Shown here: piece after piece, positions 23,101 to 30,146 of the stretch | Layout: every line of letters begins with the position of its first letter | Position numbering within the stretch: the first letter of the stretch is position 1 | The notes under the pieces: model-generated | What the model was told of the DNA's origin: nothing | The model's input: only the letters and a program-made list of their open reading frames with translations | Database searches by the model: none | Origin: Actinomycetota bacterium | GTDB lineage: Bacteria; Actinomycetota; Actinomycetes; Propionibacteriales; Propionibacteriaceae | Reading direction: 5' to 3' | Length of the DNA stretch: 64,000 nucleotides | Assembly (NCBI GenBank): GCA_020161755.1 | Contig: JAIUOS010000023.1 | Span: forward strand, 1 to 64,000 | Translations under genes and position numbers: made by a program

Positions 23101-23335
23101 GGACGATCAGCTCGTCGCCCAGGCGCAGCGTCATCGGGAACAGCGAGCCCAGGCACAGCACGACCGCGCCGCGGGCGGCCGCGGGCCAGCCGGTGATCGG
23201 TCCGAGGCGGGTGCCGGCCCAGTCGAAGGACGCGACCTTGGCGCCCATCTCGCCGCGGGTGGAGATCCACCGCAGCCATTCGGGCGGCGACGACACCGGG
23301 CCGGGCGGGTCCGCGGCGGCGATCTCAGGCGTCAT
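20174..23335 (-). CDS. Hybrid sensor histidine kinase with receiver, PAS and C-terminal ANTAR domain
   Basis: A 1053-residue soluble multidomain sensor. In order: PAS-like sensor (about 35-170), GAF-like segment (about 180-310), HisKA with MSHELRTPL (phospho-His about 349), HATPase (NLLSNAVKF, DTGSGIDP, GAGIGLAMV; about 450-565), receiver with DVVLSDLAMPG (phospho-Asp about 649) and the conserved KPF, PAS (about 735-850), GAF-like region, and an ANTAR domain (about 985-1050, MESHRLVGQAIGILVERHRL). ANTAR domains bind nascent RNA and prevent termination. The output is thus probably antitermination directly, without a separate regulator. It lies downstream of carH on the same strand, 265 bp apart; a functional link is only suggested. 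Confidence 0.88.
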   Translation of the reverse strand: MTPEIAAADPPGPVSSPPEWLRWISTRGEMGAKVASFDWAGTRLGPITGWPAAARGAVVLCLGSLFPMTLRLGDELIVLYNDACREVFGPERFSAALGRRSDEVWPEADAESRALIEQVVTTGEPFFAVDRGVHLDRALPGEECYFTFSHSAIVEDDGRTSGVMSVVVESTWQVLADRRLRCLERLGREIVDSSTQTELAELAMAVLASNAADHPAGALFRATRSGDDVGAALASFGEPIDHDRAGALARACLADSAPHHDNGEDTAAARLHAYPVLEPETHTPTHVLVIRHHAARPWDAELDSYLTLLAISLAAALLTRTELWTERDRVARATALDAAKSQFFTGMSHELRTPLTLISAPVEDILARDLDDHTRADLALVQANVARLSRLVEAMLDFNRMEAGRLVPRLRRCDVTTLVRGLAATFAPTLERAGLEFVVDVPDLARPALVDHDVLERIVLNLLSNAVKFTPSGSVTLSLDSDDTGYAITVTDTGSGIDPDDHDRVFARFERLGPPSGTRAPVGAGIGLAMVRQLTELLGGTVALRSALGEGSTFTVRLPFEPPEPAGTGDSITPRRAPSFLAEFAEWTASAPASARTDRPRLLAVEDDAQLARFLADSLSDSYVVETAADGASALEAIRRDRPDVVLSDLAMPGVDGLELVRLIRDDPSLRGLPVLLLSARGSDDAAAAGLGEGADDYIAKPFTLVDLKARIAANLERARERSLDTAWRRAVMTAIHDGLVIFDAEGLVLEMNQAFSDLLGYTMADGPFRPPYPWWPTEEEDAEALAVITAAYEEARGGEDRTGEFEFYRRDRQPVWVESTGAQVRHRESGLTATVRTLRDISREHVARERRVAAAQVSADFSSIDELDTLLAVAEHGLGVLFDGGSTVQLNLDETHQLLLSGGVTVTAESLPEQVRAGLAGDPGSEARGRRPGILLVPRSSASGVRAWVQFLRPRAIGPDEMIVADLLAQSLALAVDRVISAQRAADREANLQAAMESHRLVGQAIGILVERHRLMPAQAFQRLRAASQNRNLKLREVARRVIETGVEPEEA

Positions 23336-23600
23336 TCGGCTCCATCGGGCAGGGCCGCGGCAGGCGCGGACCTCTCAGAACTGCGCCTCAACCCTAATAC
23401 GGTCGGCAACTCCGGCGACCGCGAACCCCGTCCGACGTGCGGTGGCGGTGTGCCGGCTGTTGGCTCAACCGACACACCTGGTCCGGTGGCGACCCGGGTG
23501 GCCATCGGACCTTGCCCCGTGGGCAATTAGCACTTACCCGAGATGCTCCCCGGCATTCGTGGCCCGGGAGTACGACCGTGCCAGCCTCCGCCCCCGACCG

Positions 23601-24431
23601 TCAGCCGGTGGTGGCGAGCCGCCGGGCCGCGTCCGCGATGGAGTGGCCCAGCGGTCGCCAGGGGGTGGGGGCCAGGCCCTGGTGTCGTCCGCCGACCCAG
23701 AGGGTGAGGTCGGCGATGTCGGCGAGTTCGGCGGCGACCGGGGCGAGCCGGTCGGCGTCCCGGCGCCGGTGGAGCGAGCTGACCGCGTGCCGCGGTCGCA
23801 CGGTGGTCACGGCGTGGCGCCAGGCGTCCGCCGGCACGTGGCCACCCAGGTAGATGGTGGACAGCCCTGCGCGGCGGGCAGCGGTGGCGAACGCGAGCAG
23901 GCCGATCTGGTGATCGACGTCGGGCGGCGCACCGATCAGCACCGGCCGCCCGGCGGTCCCGCGTCCGGCCGCGTCGTAGGCGTGCGCGAGCCGGCGCATC
24001 ACCACGTTGCTGACGAGGTGCTCCCCGGCCACGGAGACCTCACCTCGCGCCCACGCCTGGCCGAGCCGGAACAGCGCCGGCATCAGCCAGTCGTCGACCA
24101 CCGTCTCGAACGAGGCCAGGGCGAACTGCTCGTCGAGGATGCGGGCGACGTTGTCGGCGTCCAGCGCCATGGCGGCCGGCACGAGGTCGTCGGACGCGGG
24201 CGCCGCGGCTGGCAGGGCGCGCCGGGTGGACTCCACGGCCGCGTCCCGGGCCGTCCACCCGGTGTCGACAAGGCCTTTCATGGTGCGGATCGTGTCCAGC
24301 GCGCGCAGGTCGTACGTGCGATAGCCGCCTTCGGTACGGGACGGGTCCACCAGCCCGTAGCGACGCTCCCAGGCCCGGAGCGTGTGCTCGGGGACCCCGG
24401 TCAGCTCGGCTGCCTTCTTGATGGTGACCAT
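23601..24431 (-). CDS. carH: CarH/LitR-type MerR regulator with B12-binding photoreceptor domain
   Basis: A 276-residue repressor. Residues 1-70 are a MerR winged helix (TIKKAAELTGVPEHTLRAWERRYGLV). Residues 85-150 are the helical cap with W127 and E137-H138 in WARGEVSVAGEHLVSN. Residues 160-276 are the cobalamin fold with DVDHQIG, giving the lower-axial His at 174. In known CarH proteins the Trp, Glu and His of this motif cover adenosylcobalamin, and light breaks the Co-C bond and releases DNA. An upstream frame to 24515 is open, but homology starts at ATG 24431. It diverges from the carotenoid operon, its expected target. Confidence 0.92.
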   Translation of the reverse strand: MVTIKKAAELTGVPEHTLRAWERRYGLVDPSRTEGGYRTYDLRALDTIRTMKGLVDTGWTARDAAVESTRRALPAAAPASDDLVPAAMALDADNVARILDEQFALASFETVVDDWLMPALFRLGQAWARGEVSVAGEHLVSNVVMRRLAHAYDAAGRGTAGRPVLIGAPPDVDHQIGLLAFATAARRAGLSTIYLGGHVPADAWRHAVTTVRPRHAVSSLHRRRDADRLAPVAAELADIADLTLWVGGRHQGLAPTPWRPLGHSIADAARRLATTG

Positions 24432-24484
24432 GTCAGGTCGAGGATACGACCCTGGACGGCGCGAGCCCAGCATTGTGCGCACTT

Positions 24485-24519
24485 TTGTCCAATGTTGCGC
24501 CGGTGGCTTGTCCAATGTT
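24485..24519. promoter_or_regulatory. Paired direct repeats, candidate CarH operator
   Basis: TTGTCCAATGTT occurs twice (24485-24496 and 24508-24519), 23 bp apart, in the 140-bp region between carH and the carotenoid operon. CarH tetramers are known to bind repeated half-sites over the promoter. A further TTGTGCGCAC lies just before the first copy (24473-24482). Assignment to CarH is inferred from location. Confidence 0.5.
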
Positions 24520-24571
24520 TGGTGCCGCTGACAGACTCAAATGTCAAAGGTTGGAGATGAGGGGAGGCGAC

Positions 24572-25366
24572 ATGACTGATCGCGTGCGGCAGCTCGGTGT
24601 CACAGCGAGTGCGGTGTTCATGGTGGTGGGAACCCTGTTCGGGATCGGTGTCCTCGGCACGCGGGTCGAGGAGTCGTCGGGAGGCAGCCTGTCGGCGACC
24701 GCCACGCTGCTCGCGCCGGCCGTCCGGGCGTTCTCGATCTGGTCGCTGATCTACGCCGGCCTGATCGCCTACGTGGTCTGGCAGTGGCTCCCGTCCAACA
24801 CCGCCTCCCCGAGAGCCCGTCGGATCGGCTGGCTCGCGGCGGCGTCCATGGTGCTCAACGGCGCGTGGCTCCTCGTCACCCAGGCCGGCCAGCTGTGGCT
24901 GAGCGTGGTCGTGATCGTGGCGCTGGTCGTGGTGCTCGGCGTGCTGATGCGCCGCCTCGGCGCGCCGCAGTCCGCAGGTCAGGTCGAGAAGCTCATCGTC
25001 GACGGCACCTTCGGGCTGTACCTCGGCTGGGTCTCGGTCGCCACCGTCGCCAACATCACCGCCACCCTGGTGGCGTCCGGGGTCGACCCGGGCCACGAGG
25101 TCGCCGAGCTCTGGGCGGTGGGCGTCCTCGCGGTCGCCGCCGTGATCGGCGTGGTCCTGGCGATGGTTCTCGGCGCACGGATCGGCGTCGCGGCGGCCAT
25201 GGTGTGGGGGCTGTCGTGGATCGCCGTCGGACGCCTGGCCGGCGAGCCGGCGTCCAGCCTCACCGGCGTCGCGGCCGCCGTCGCCGCCGCAGTTGTGCTG
25301 ACCGCGACCGGGTTGATCTGGCTGAGGAGGGCCGGTCAGCTTGTTCCTGTCCACGTCCACCACTGA
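24572..25366 (+). CDS. TspO-like tryptophan-rich sensory membrane protein
   Basis: A 264-residue integral membrane protein with about seven hydrophobic segments. PAVRAFSIWSLIYAGLIAYVVWQWLP and MVLNGAWLLVTQAG match the long actinobacterial branch of TspO/MBR-like proteins, which in other bacteria bind tetrapyrroles and affect light or oxygen control of pigment genes. It is the first gene of the carotenoid operon and diverges from carH, a B12 photoreceptor. The start is ATG 24572 with GGGGAGG upstream; longer upstream frames enter the regulatory region. Its role here, transport or signalling, is unknown. Confidence 0.75.
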   Translation: MTDRVRQLGVTASAVFMVVGTLFGIGVLGTRVEESSGGSLSATATLLAPAVRAFSIWSLIYAGLIAYVVWQWLPSNTASPRARRIGWLAAASMVLNGAWLLVTQAGQLWLSVVVIVALVVVLGVLMRRLGAPQSAGQVEKLIVDGTFGLYLGWVSVATVANITATLVASGVDPGHEVAELWAVGVLAVAAVIGVVLAMVLGARIGVAAAMVWGLSWIAVGRLAGEPASSLTGVAAAVAAAVVLTATGLIWLRRAGQLVPVHVHH

Positions 25367-25378
25367 GGGGCTCCCGGG

Positions 25379-25930
25379 ATGACCGCTGGCGCAACTGACG
25401 ACCTCGTGGTGCTCCTCGACGAGCGCGACCGCCCGATCGGGGAGGCGGCACGCAGCCGCGTCCACACCGACCGGACGCCACGCCACCTGGCCTTCTCCAG
25501 CTACCTCTTCGACGACCACGGACGCGTGTTGCTCACCCGCCGCGCGCTGACCAAACGCACCTGGCCGGGCGTGTGGACGAACTCCTGCTGCGGGCACCCG
25601 CGTCCGGGTGAGGCCGCCGAGGACGCCGTCCGTCGTCGGGTCGCCCAGGAGCTGGGCGCCGTCGTCGAGGACCTCGAACTCGTCCTGCCCGACTTCGGCT
25701 ACACCGCCACCGACGCCTCCGGCATCGTGGAGAACGAGTTCTGTCCAGTGTGGGTGGGCCGGCTCGGCAGCCTGCTCGACCCCGATCCGGACGAGGTCGG
25801 CGAGACCAGCTGGATCGACTGGGACGATCTGGTGCGCGTGGTCGCGGTCTCCCCGTTCCTGCTCAGCCCGTGGTGCGGGTTGCAGGTGCCGTTGCTGGAC
25901 GAGGCGCTGCGCAAGGCGGGTGCCGCATGA
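25379..25930 (+). CDS. idi: Isopentenyl-diphosphate delta-isomerase, type 1
   Basis: A 183-residue Nudix-fold enzyme that interconverts IPP and DMAPP. TNSCCGHPRPGE contains the active Cys, and ENEFCPVW carries the catalytic Glu region. It supplies DMAPP for the prenyl transferase encoded next; its stop overlaps the crtE ATG. Start ATG 25379 lies 12 bp after the TspO-like gene. Confidence 0.95.
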   Translation: MTAGATDDLVVLLDERDRPIGEAARSRVHTDRTPRHLAFSSYLFDDHGRVLLTRRALTKRTWPGVWTNSCCGHPRPGEAAEDAVRRRVAQELGAVVEDLELVLPDFGYTATDASGIVENEFCPVWVGRLGSLLDPDPDEVGETSWIDWDDLVRVVAVSPFLLSPWCGLQVPLLDEALRKAGAA

Positions 25931-27054
25931 CCCTGATGAATTCCTCGGCCCGGCGCGGCGTCGGTCGCGACCGATCTCCCGGCGCCGATGACACCACGGT
26001 GGCCGCGGTCGAGTCGGAGGTCGCCCGGACCCTTGGCTCCCTGCGGGCGAACTGGACCGATCTCGCGGCCGCCGTGGTACCCCGGGAGGGGGTGCTGCGC
26101 ACCGACTCGGTGCTCGACCTGCTCGAGGAGATGGTTCGATCGGGTGGCAAGCGGTTCCGTCCGCGGATGGCCCACTGGGGCTGGGTGGCGGGCGGCGGTC
26201 ACCGCACCGGGCGCGGTCGCGACGACCTGGTGCGGGTCGGGGCCGCGCTCGAACTGCTGCACGTGTTCGCGCTGATCCACGACGACGTGATGGACGCCTC
26301 CGAGACCCGCCGGGGACGTCCTTCGGTGCACGCGAGCGCCCGCGACCAGCACGTCGCCCTGAACGGGACAGGCGACCCGCGGCGGTACGGGGAGAACATC
26401 GCGATCCTGGCCGGCGACCTGGCGCACAGCGAGGCCGGACTCCTGGTGGCGGAGCTGCCGCGGCCGCTCCAGGAGCTGTGGCGGACGCTCATCATCGAAC
26501 TGATGGTGGGCCAGGGTCGCGATCTCGTCGGGGCGGCCAACGGACGCCGGGACGTCGCGCACGCCCGGGAGGTGGCGCGGGCCAAGTCGGGTGCCTACAC
26601 GGTGTGGCGGCCGCTCCAGCTCGGCGCGGTCGCGGCCGGCGCCGGACCCGACACCCTCGCCGCGCTCGAACGCTACGGCGTGGCGGTGGGGGAGGCCTTC
26701 GCGTTGCGCGACGACATCCTCGGCGTGATCGGCGACACCCGAGCCACCGGCAAGCCGGTCGGCGACGACCTGGTGGCCGGCAAGCCGACCGTGCTGATGG
26801 CGCTGGCCAGCCAGCGGTTCTCGCCGCGCTGGCGCCGGGCCCTCGGCCGGGCCGCGCGCGGACGCGCGTCCCGTGGCCTGGTGGGTGCGCTCCAGGCGGA
26901 GCTCGTGGCCTCGGGGGTGATCGGCGAGGTCGAGGAGATGATCCGTGAGGCGGTCACCGCCGCGTTCGGGGCGCTCGCGGACGAGGCGATCGACCGTGAC
27001 GCGGCCGCGGGCCTGGAGGCGCTCGCCCGCCGGGTCGCCTGGCGGGAGACGTGA
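25927..27054 (+). CDS. crtE: Geranylgeranyl diphosphate synthase
   Basis: A 375-residue polyprenyl synthase. GGKRFRPRM, the first Asp-rich motif in LIHDDVMDASETRRGRPS, and the second Asp-rich region RDDILGVIGD are all present. It makes the C20 precursor of phytoene. ATG 25927 overlaps the idi stop, and the stop overlaps the crtI GTG. The first 30 residues are an unconserved extension common in actinobacterial members. The enzyme could release other chain lengths; GGPP is inferred from the operon. Confidence 0.93.
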   Translation: MTLMNSSARRGVGRDRSPGADDTTVAAVESEVARTLGSLRANWTDLAAAVVPREGVLRTDSVLDLLEEMVRSGGKRFRPRMAHWGWVAGGGHRTGRGRDDLVRVGAALELLHVFALIHDDVMDASETRRGRPSVHASARDQHVALNGTGDPRRYGENIAILAGDLAHSEAGLLVAELPRPLQELWRTLIIELMVGQGRDLVGAANGRRDVAHAREVARAKSGAYTVWRPLQLGAVAAGAGPDTLAALERYGVAVGEAFALRDDILGVIGDTRATGKPVGDDLVAGKPTVLMALASQRFSPRWRRALGRAARGRASRGLVGALQAELVASGVIGEVEEMIREAVTAAFGALADEAIDRDAAAGLEALARRVAWRET

Positions 27055-28526
27055 GCCGGGTCGCCGTGGTCGGTGCCGGCCTCGCCGGGCTGGCCGCCGC
27101 GGCCAGGCTGGTGGGCGACGGCCACGACGTGGTGGTGCTCGAACGCGGCGGCGAGCCCGGCGGGCGGGCCGGGACGTGGACGGCAGCCGGCTTCACCTTC
27201 GACACCGGGCCGACGGTGCTGACCATGCCGCACCTGCTCGACCAGGCGTTCGCCCGGTTGGGACGTGACCGGGCGGCCGACCTGCCGCTGATCCGGCTCG
27301 ACCCCGCCTACCGTGCGGTGTACGACGACGACTCGGAGCTGCTGGTGCGCGCCGACCCCGCCGACCAGGTCGCCGAGCTTCGCCTGCGCGGTCTCGCCGC
27401 GGACGCCCGGGCGTTCCCCGGCTTCGTCGACTGGCTACGGGAGTTGTATGACGTTGAAGTACCGAACTTCATCGAGCGCAACTTCGACTCGCCCGTTGAC
27501 CTGCTCACCCGGCCGGTGCCTGCGGCCAAGCTGGTGCGCCTGGGCGGTTTCGGCAGCCTGGAGAAGGCGGTCTCCCGCCACTTCGCCGACCCGCGGCTGG
27601 TGCGGCTGTTCACGTTCCAGGCGATGTACGCCGGACTGGCCCCTGCCGAGGCGCTGGCGATCTACGCGGTCATCACCTACATGGACTGCATCTCGGGGGC
27701 CTACTTCCCGGTCGGCGGCATGCACCAGGTGCCGCGCGCGCTCGCGTCCGCCCTCACGAGCGCGGGCGCGGAGGTGCGGTACGAGCACCCGGTGACGAGC
27801 CTGCTCACCGATGCGACCGGCAAGCTGGCCGGGGTGGTCGCGGGCGGCGAGCGGATCGCCGCGGACGCGGTCGTGATCACGTCCGACCTGCCGACGGCGT
27901 ACGCCGAACTGCTGCCGCAGCTGCGCCCGCCGCGTGCCCTGGGGGGCGCGGACTGGTCGCCGTCCTGCCTGGTGTGGCACGTCGGGGTGCGCGGCGAGCC
28001 GCGTCCGGGGGTCGCGCACCACAACATCCACTTCGCGCGGGCGTGGGCGGAGTCGTTCGACCAGCTGATCACGCGCAAGGAACTGATGGGCGACCCGTCG
28101 CGGCTGGTCACCATCCCGAGCCTGGACGCGCCGGGCATGGCGCCGCCGGGGCACAGCGCCCTGTACGTGCTCGAGCCGGTGCCGCACCTGGGCGGCTCGG
28201 TCGACTGGACGACCGAACGCGGCCCGGCACGCGAACGGCTGCACGGCTTCCTCCAGGCCAACGGCTACCCCGACGACATCGTCACCGAGCACCTGGTGAC
28301 GCCGCTGGACTGGCGTGCGCAGGGCCTGGCGATGGGCACCCCGTTCAGCCTCGCGCACACGTTCGCGCAGACCGGGCCGTTCCGTCCGGCCAACGTGGAG
28401 CCGCGCCTGCCGGGGGTGTTCTTCGCCGGCTCGGGCACCACGCCGGGGGTGGGGGTCCCGATGGTGCTGATCAGCGGCGAACTGGCCGCCGACCGCGTCC
28501 GCGACTACCTGGGGGGTGGGCGATGA
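27051..28526 (+). CDS. crtI: Phytoene desaturase
   Basis: A 491-residue FAD enzyme that desaturates phytoene to lycopene. It has the dinucleotide motif VVGAGLAGLAAAARL at the N-terminus, an ERGGEPGGRAGT second motif, and the C-terminal FAD signature ending in FFAGSGTTPGVGVPMVLISGELAADRV. GTG 27051 overlaps the crtE stop and the stop overlaps the crtB ATG. Confidence 0.95.
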   Translation: MSRVAVVGAGLAGLAAAARLVGDGHDVVVLERGGEPGGRAGTWTAAGFTFDTGPTVLTMPHLLDQAFARLGRDRAADLPLIRLDPAYRAVYDDDSELLVRADPADQVAELRLRGLAADARAFPGFVDWLRELYDVEVPNFIERNFDSPVDLLTRPVPAAKLVRLGGFGSLEKAVSRHFADPRLVRLFTFQAMYAGLAPAEALAIYAVITYMDCISGAYFPVGGMHQVPRALASALTSAGAEVRYEHPVTSLLTDATGKLAGVVAGGERIAADAVVITSDLPTAYAELLPQLRPPRALGGADWSPSCLVWHVGVRGEPRPGVAHHNIHFARAWAESFDQLITRKELMGDPSRLVTIPSLDAPGMAPPGHSALYVLEPVPHLGGSVDWTTERGPARERLHGFLQANGYPDDIVTEHLVTPLDWRAQGLAMGTPFSLAHTFAQTGPFRPANVEPRLPGVFFAGSGTTPGVGVPMVLISGELAADRVRDYLGGGR

Positions 28527-29389
28527 CCGACGAGCTGGCCGCCGGGTACGCCGAGTGCGCGCGCCTCACCCGCGCGTACGGCACCACCTACTACTGGGGA
28601 GCGGTCCTGTTGCCGAAGCGGCAGCGGCGCCACGTCCATGCGATCTACGCGCTGTGCCGGCTGGCCGACGACATCGTGGACGCCGATGGCGCCACCACGC
28701 AGCGGGGCGCGGCGACCAGACGCGCGCTGGCCGGCTTCCGCGCGTCCTTCGAACGGGCGCTGGCCGGCGACCCGGCGGACGCGACCCTGGCCGCGATCGC
28801 GCGCACGGTGCAGGTGACCGGCATCGAGCACGAGTGCTTCGACCGGTTCTTCGACGCGATGGCGATGGACCTGCGGGTGGCCGGCTACGACACGTGGAAG
28901 GACCTGTGCGGCTACATGGAGGGGTCGGCGGCGGTGATCGGGGAGATGATGCTGCCGGTCCTGGAGCCGCTGTCGCCGGCGGCGAAGGAGCCCGCGCGGG
29001 CGCTGGGCTTCGCGTTCCAGCTCACGAACTTCCTGCGCGACGTGGGGGAGGACCTCGACCGTGGCCGGGTCTACCTGCCGGCCGACGACCTGCGCCGCTT
29101 CGGCGCCGATCCGTGGCGGCGGCGGGTGGACGACGCATGGCGTGAGGTGCTCGCGTTCGAGATCGCGCGCAACCGCGAGCTGTACGCGCTGGCCCGCACC
29201 GGCGTGCCGCTGCTGCCCCCGGCGTCCGCGCGGTGCGTGGGCACGGCGCTCGCGCTGTACTCGCGGATCCTCGAACGCATCGAGGCCCGCGACTACGACG
29301 TGTTCTCCGGACGTGCCCGGGTGCCGACGTGGCGCAAGGCGGTTACGGCCGCCGGGTTCCTGGTGGCCGGGCCGAGGGCGGCCGCATGA
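28523..29389 (+). CDS. crtB: Phytoene synthase
   Basis: A 288-residue enzyme that condenses two GGPP to phytoene. Both metal-binding motifs are visible: ALCRLADDIVD and FQLTNFLRDVGEDLDRGRVYLP. An upstream open frame to 27974 is a shadow of crtI. ATG 28523 overlaps the crtI stop, and its stop overlaps the crtYc ATG. Confidence 0.96.
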   Translation: MTDELAAGYAECARLTRAYGTTYYWGAVLLPKRQRRHVHAIYALCRLADDIVDADGATTQRGAATRRALAGFRASFERALAGDPADATLAAIARTVQVTGIEHECFDRFFDAMAMDLRVAGYDTWKDLCGYMEGSAAVIGEMMLPVLEPLSPAAKEPARALGFAFQLTNFLRDVGEDLDRGRVYLPADDLRRFGADPWRRRVDDAWREVLAFEIARNRELYALARTGVPLLPPASARCVGTALALYSRILERIEARDYDVFSGRARVPTWRKAVTAAGFLVAGPRAAA

Positions 29390-29829
29390 GGTTCGAGTAC
29401 CTGCTCCTGATGGCGGCCTGCCTGGCGGTGACGCTGCCGCTGGAGTTCTGGCTGCGGGCGCGGGTGTACCGGCGTCCACTGCGGCTGTTGCTGGCGATCG
29501 TCCCGGCGCTGGTCGTGTTCTACGTCTGGGACGCGGTCGCGATCGCCCGCGGCCACTGGACGTACAGCCCTGCGCACACCACCGGCTGGCTGCTGCCCGG
29601 CGCCGTCCCCGTCGAGGAGGTCGTGTTCTTCATCGTGATCCCGATCTGCGGCCTGCTGACCTACGAGGGGGTCGGCACCGTCCTGCATCGCCGCGCCGTC
29701 CGAAAGCCCGCAGAAGAGGGACCGTCCCCCCTTCTGCCGGGGCCACCGAAACGAAAGGGGACTGTCCCCTTTCATTCCGGCGCGGACCAAAAGGGGACTG
29801 TCCCCTTTCGGTCCGGGGAGGGGCGGTGA
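29386..29829 (+). CDS. crtYc: Lycopene cyclase, CrtYc half, with repeat-derived C-terminal tail
   Basis: One half of the heterodimeric actinobacterial lycopene beta-cyclase. The native part, about 110 residues, has three membrane helices with LEFWLRARVYRRPLR, the catalytic-region PVEEVVFFIVIPICGL, and ends near RRAVRK. From about residue 111 the frame reads through at least two near-perfect palindromes (29753-29773 and 29784-29814) plus a decayed copy (29711-29736), giving the repeated peptide KGTVPF. Typical CrtYc is 105-125 residues; this one is 147. The tail probably lies outside the membrane and may be tolerated. Confidence 0.92.
   Translation: MRFEYLLLMAACLAVTLPLEFWLRARVYRRPLRLLLAIVPALVVFYVWDAVAIARGHWTYSPAHTTGWLLPGAVPVEEVVFFIVIPICGLLTYEGVGTVLHRRAVRKPAEEGPSPLLPGPPKRKGTVPFHSGADQKGTVPFRSGEGR
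29711..29814. repeat. Palindromic repeat family A, three copies inside crtYc
   Basis: Copy 1 (29753-29773) has arms GAAAGGGGAC/GTCCCCTTTC around a single T. Copy 2 (29784-29814) has the same core extended by GGACC/GGTCC outer arms. A decayed copy with CAGAAG/CTTCTG ends is at 29711-29736. The same core occurs at 49366-49431. The family is dispersed, palindromic and has no ORF of its own, resembling REP/BIME elements; no REP-associated transposase is in the window. Confidence 0.85.
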
Positions 29830-29831
29830 CG

Positions 29832-30146
29832 ATGCCTGAGTACACGCTGTACACGCTGGTGGCGGTGGTCGTGGTCGTCGCGATCGAGCTGCTCTGGGCG
29901 CGCACCGGCATCTTCGCGACCGCGCAGTACTGGATCGCGCTGGGGATCGTGTTCTTCTTCCAGGTGCTGGTGGACGGCTGGCTGACCCGGCTGGTCGACC
30001 CGATCGTGCTCTACTCGCCGCAGCACTTCCTCGGCGTCCGGTTCCCGTTCGACATCCCGATCGAGGACTTCGGGTTCGGCTTCGCCCTGGTCACGCTGGT
30101 GATCGTGTGCTGGCAGGTGGCCGGACGCCGGGAGCGGCGCGCATGA
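29832..30146 (+). CDS. crtYd: Lycopene cyclase, CrtYd half
   Basis: The second half of the split beta-cyclase, 104 residues with three membrane helices. MPEYTLYTLVAVV, YWIALGIVFFFQVLVDGWLT and PFDIPIEDFGFGFALVT match the family closely. ATG 29832 starts exactly at the conserved MPEYT. GTG 29826, which overlaps the crtYc stop, is an alternative that would add two residues. GGGGAGGGG at 29815-29823 serves as ribosome site and touches the repeat. The stop overlaps the crtU ATG. Confidence 0.94.
   Translation: MPEYTLYTLVAVVVVVAIELLWARTGIFATAQYWIALGIVFFFQVLVDGWLTRLVDPIVLYSPQHFLGVRFPFDIPIEDFGFGFALVTLVIVCWQVAGRRERRA

Noticed and set aside
20294-23530. 1078-codon plus-strand frame opposite the histidine kinase
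   Set aside because: Every domain of the kinase is found on the minus strand; the plus frame has no recognisable domain.
29711-29814. CRISPR array
   Set aside because: The repeats are palindromes at irregular distances without unique spacers, and no cas genes are in the window.
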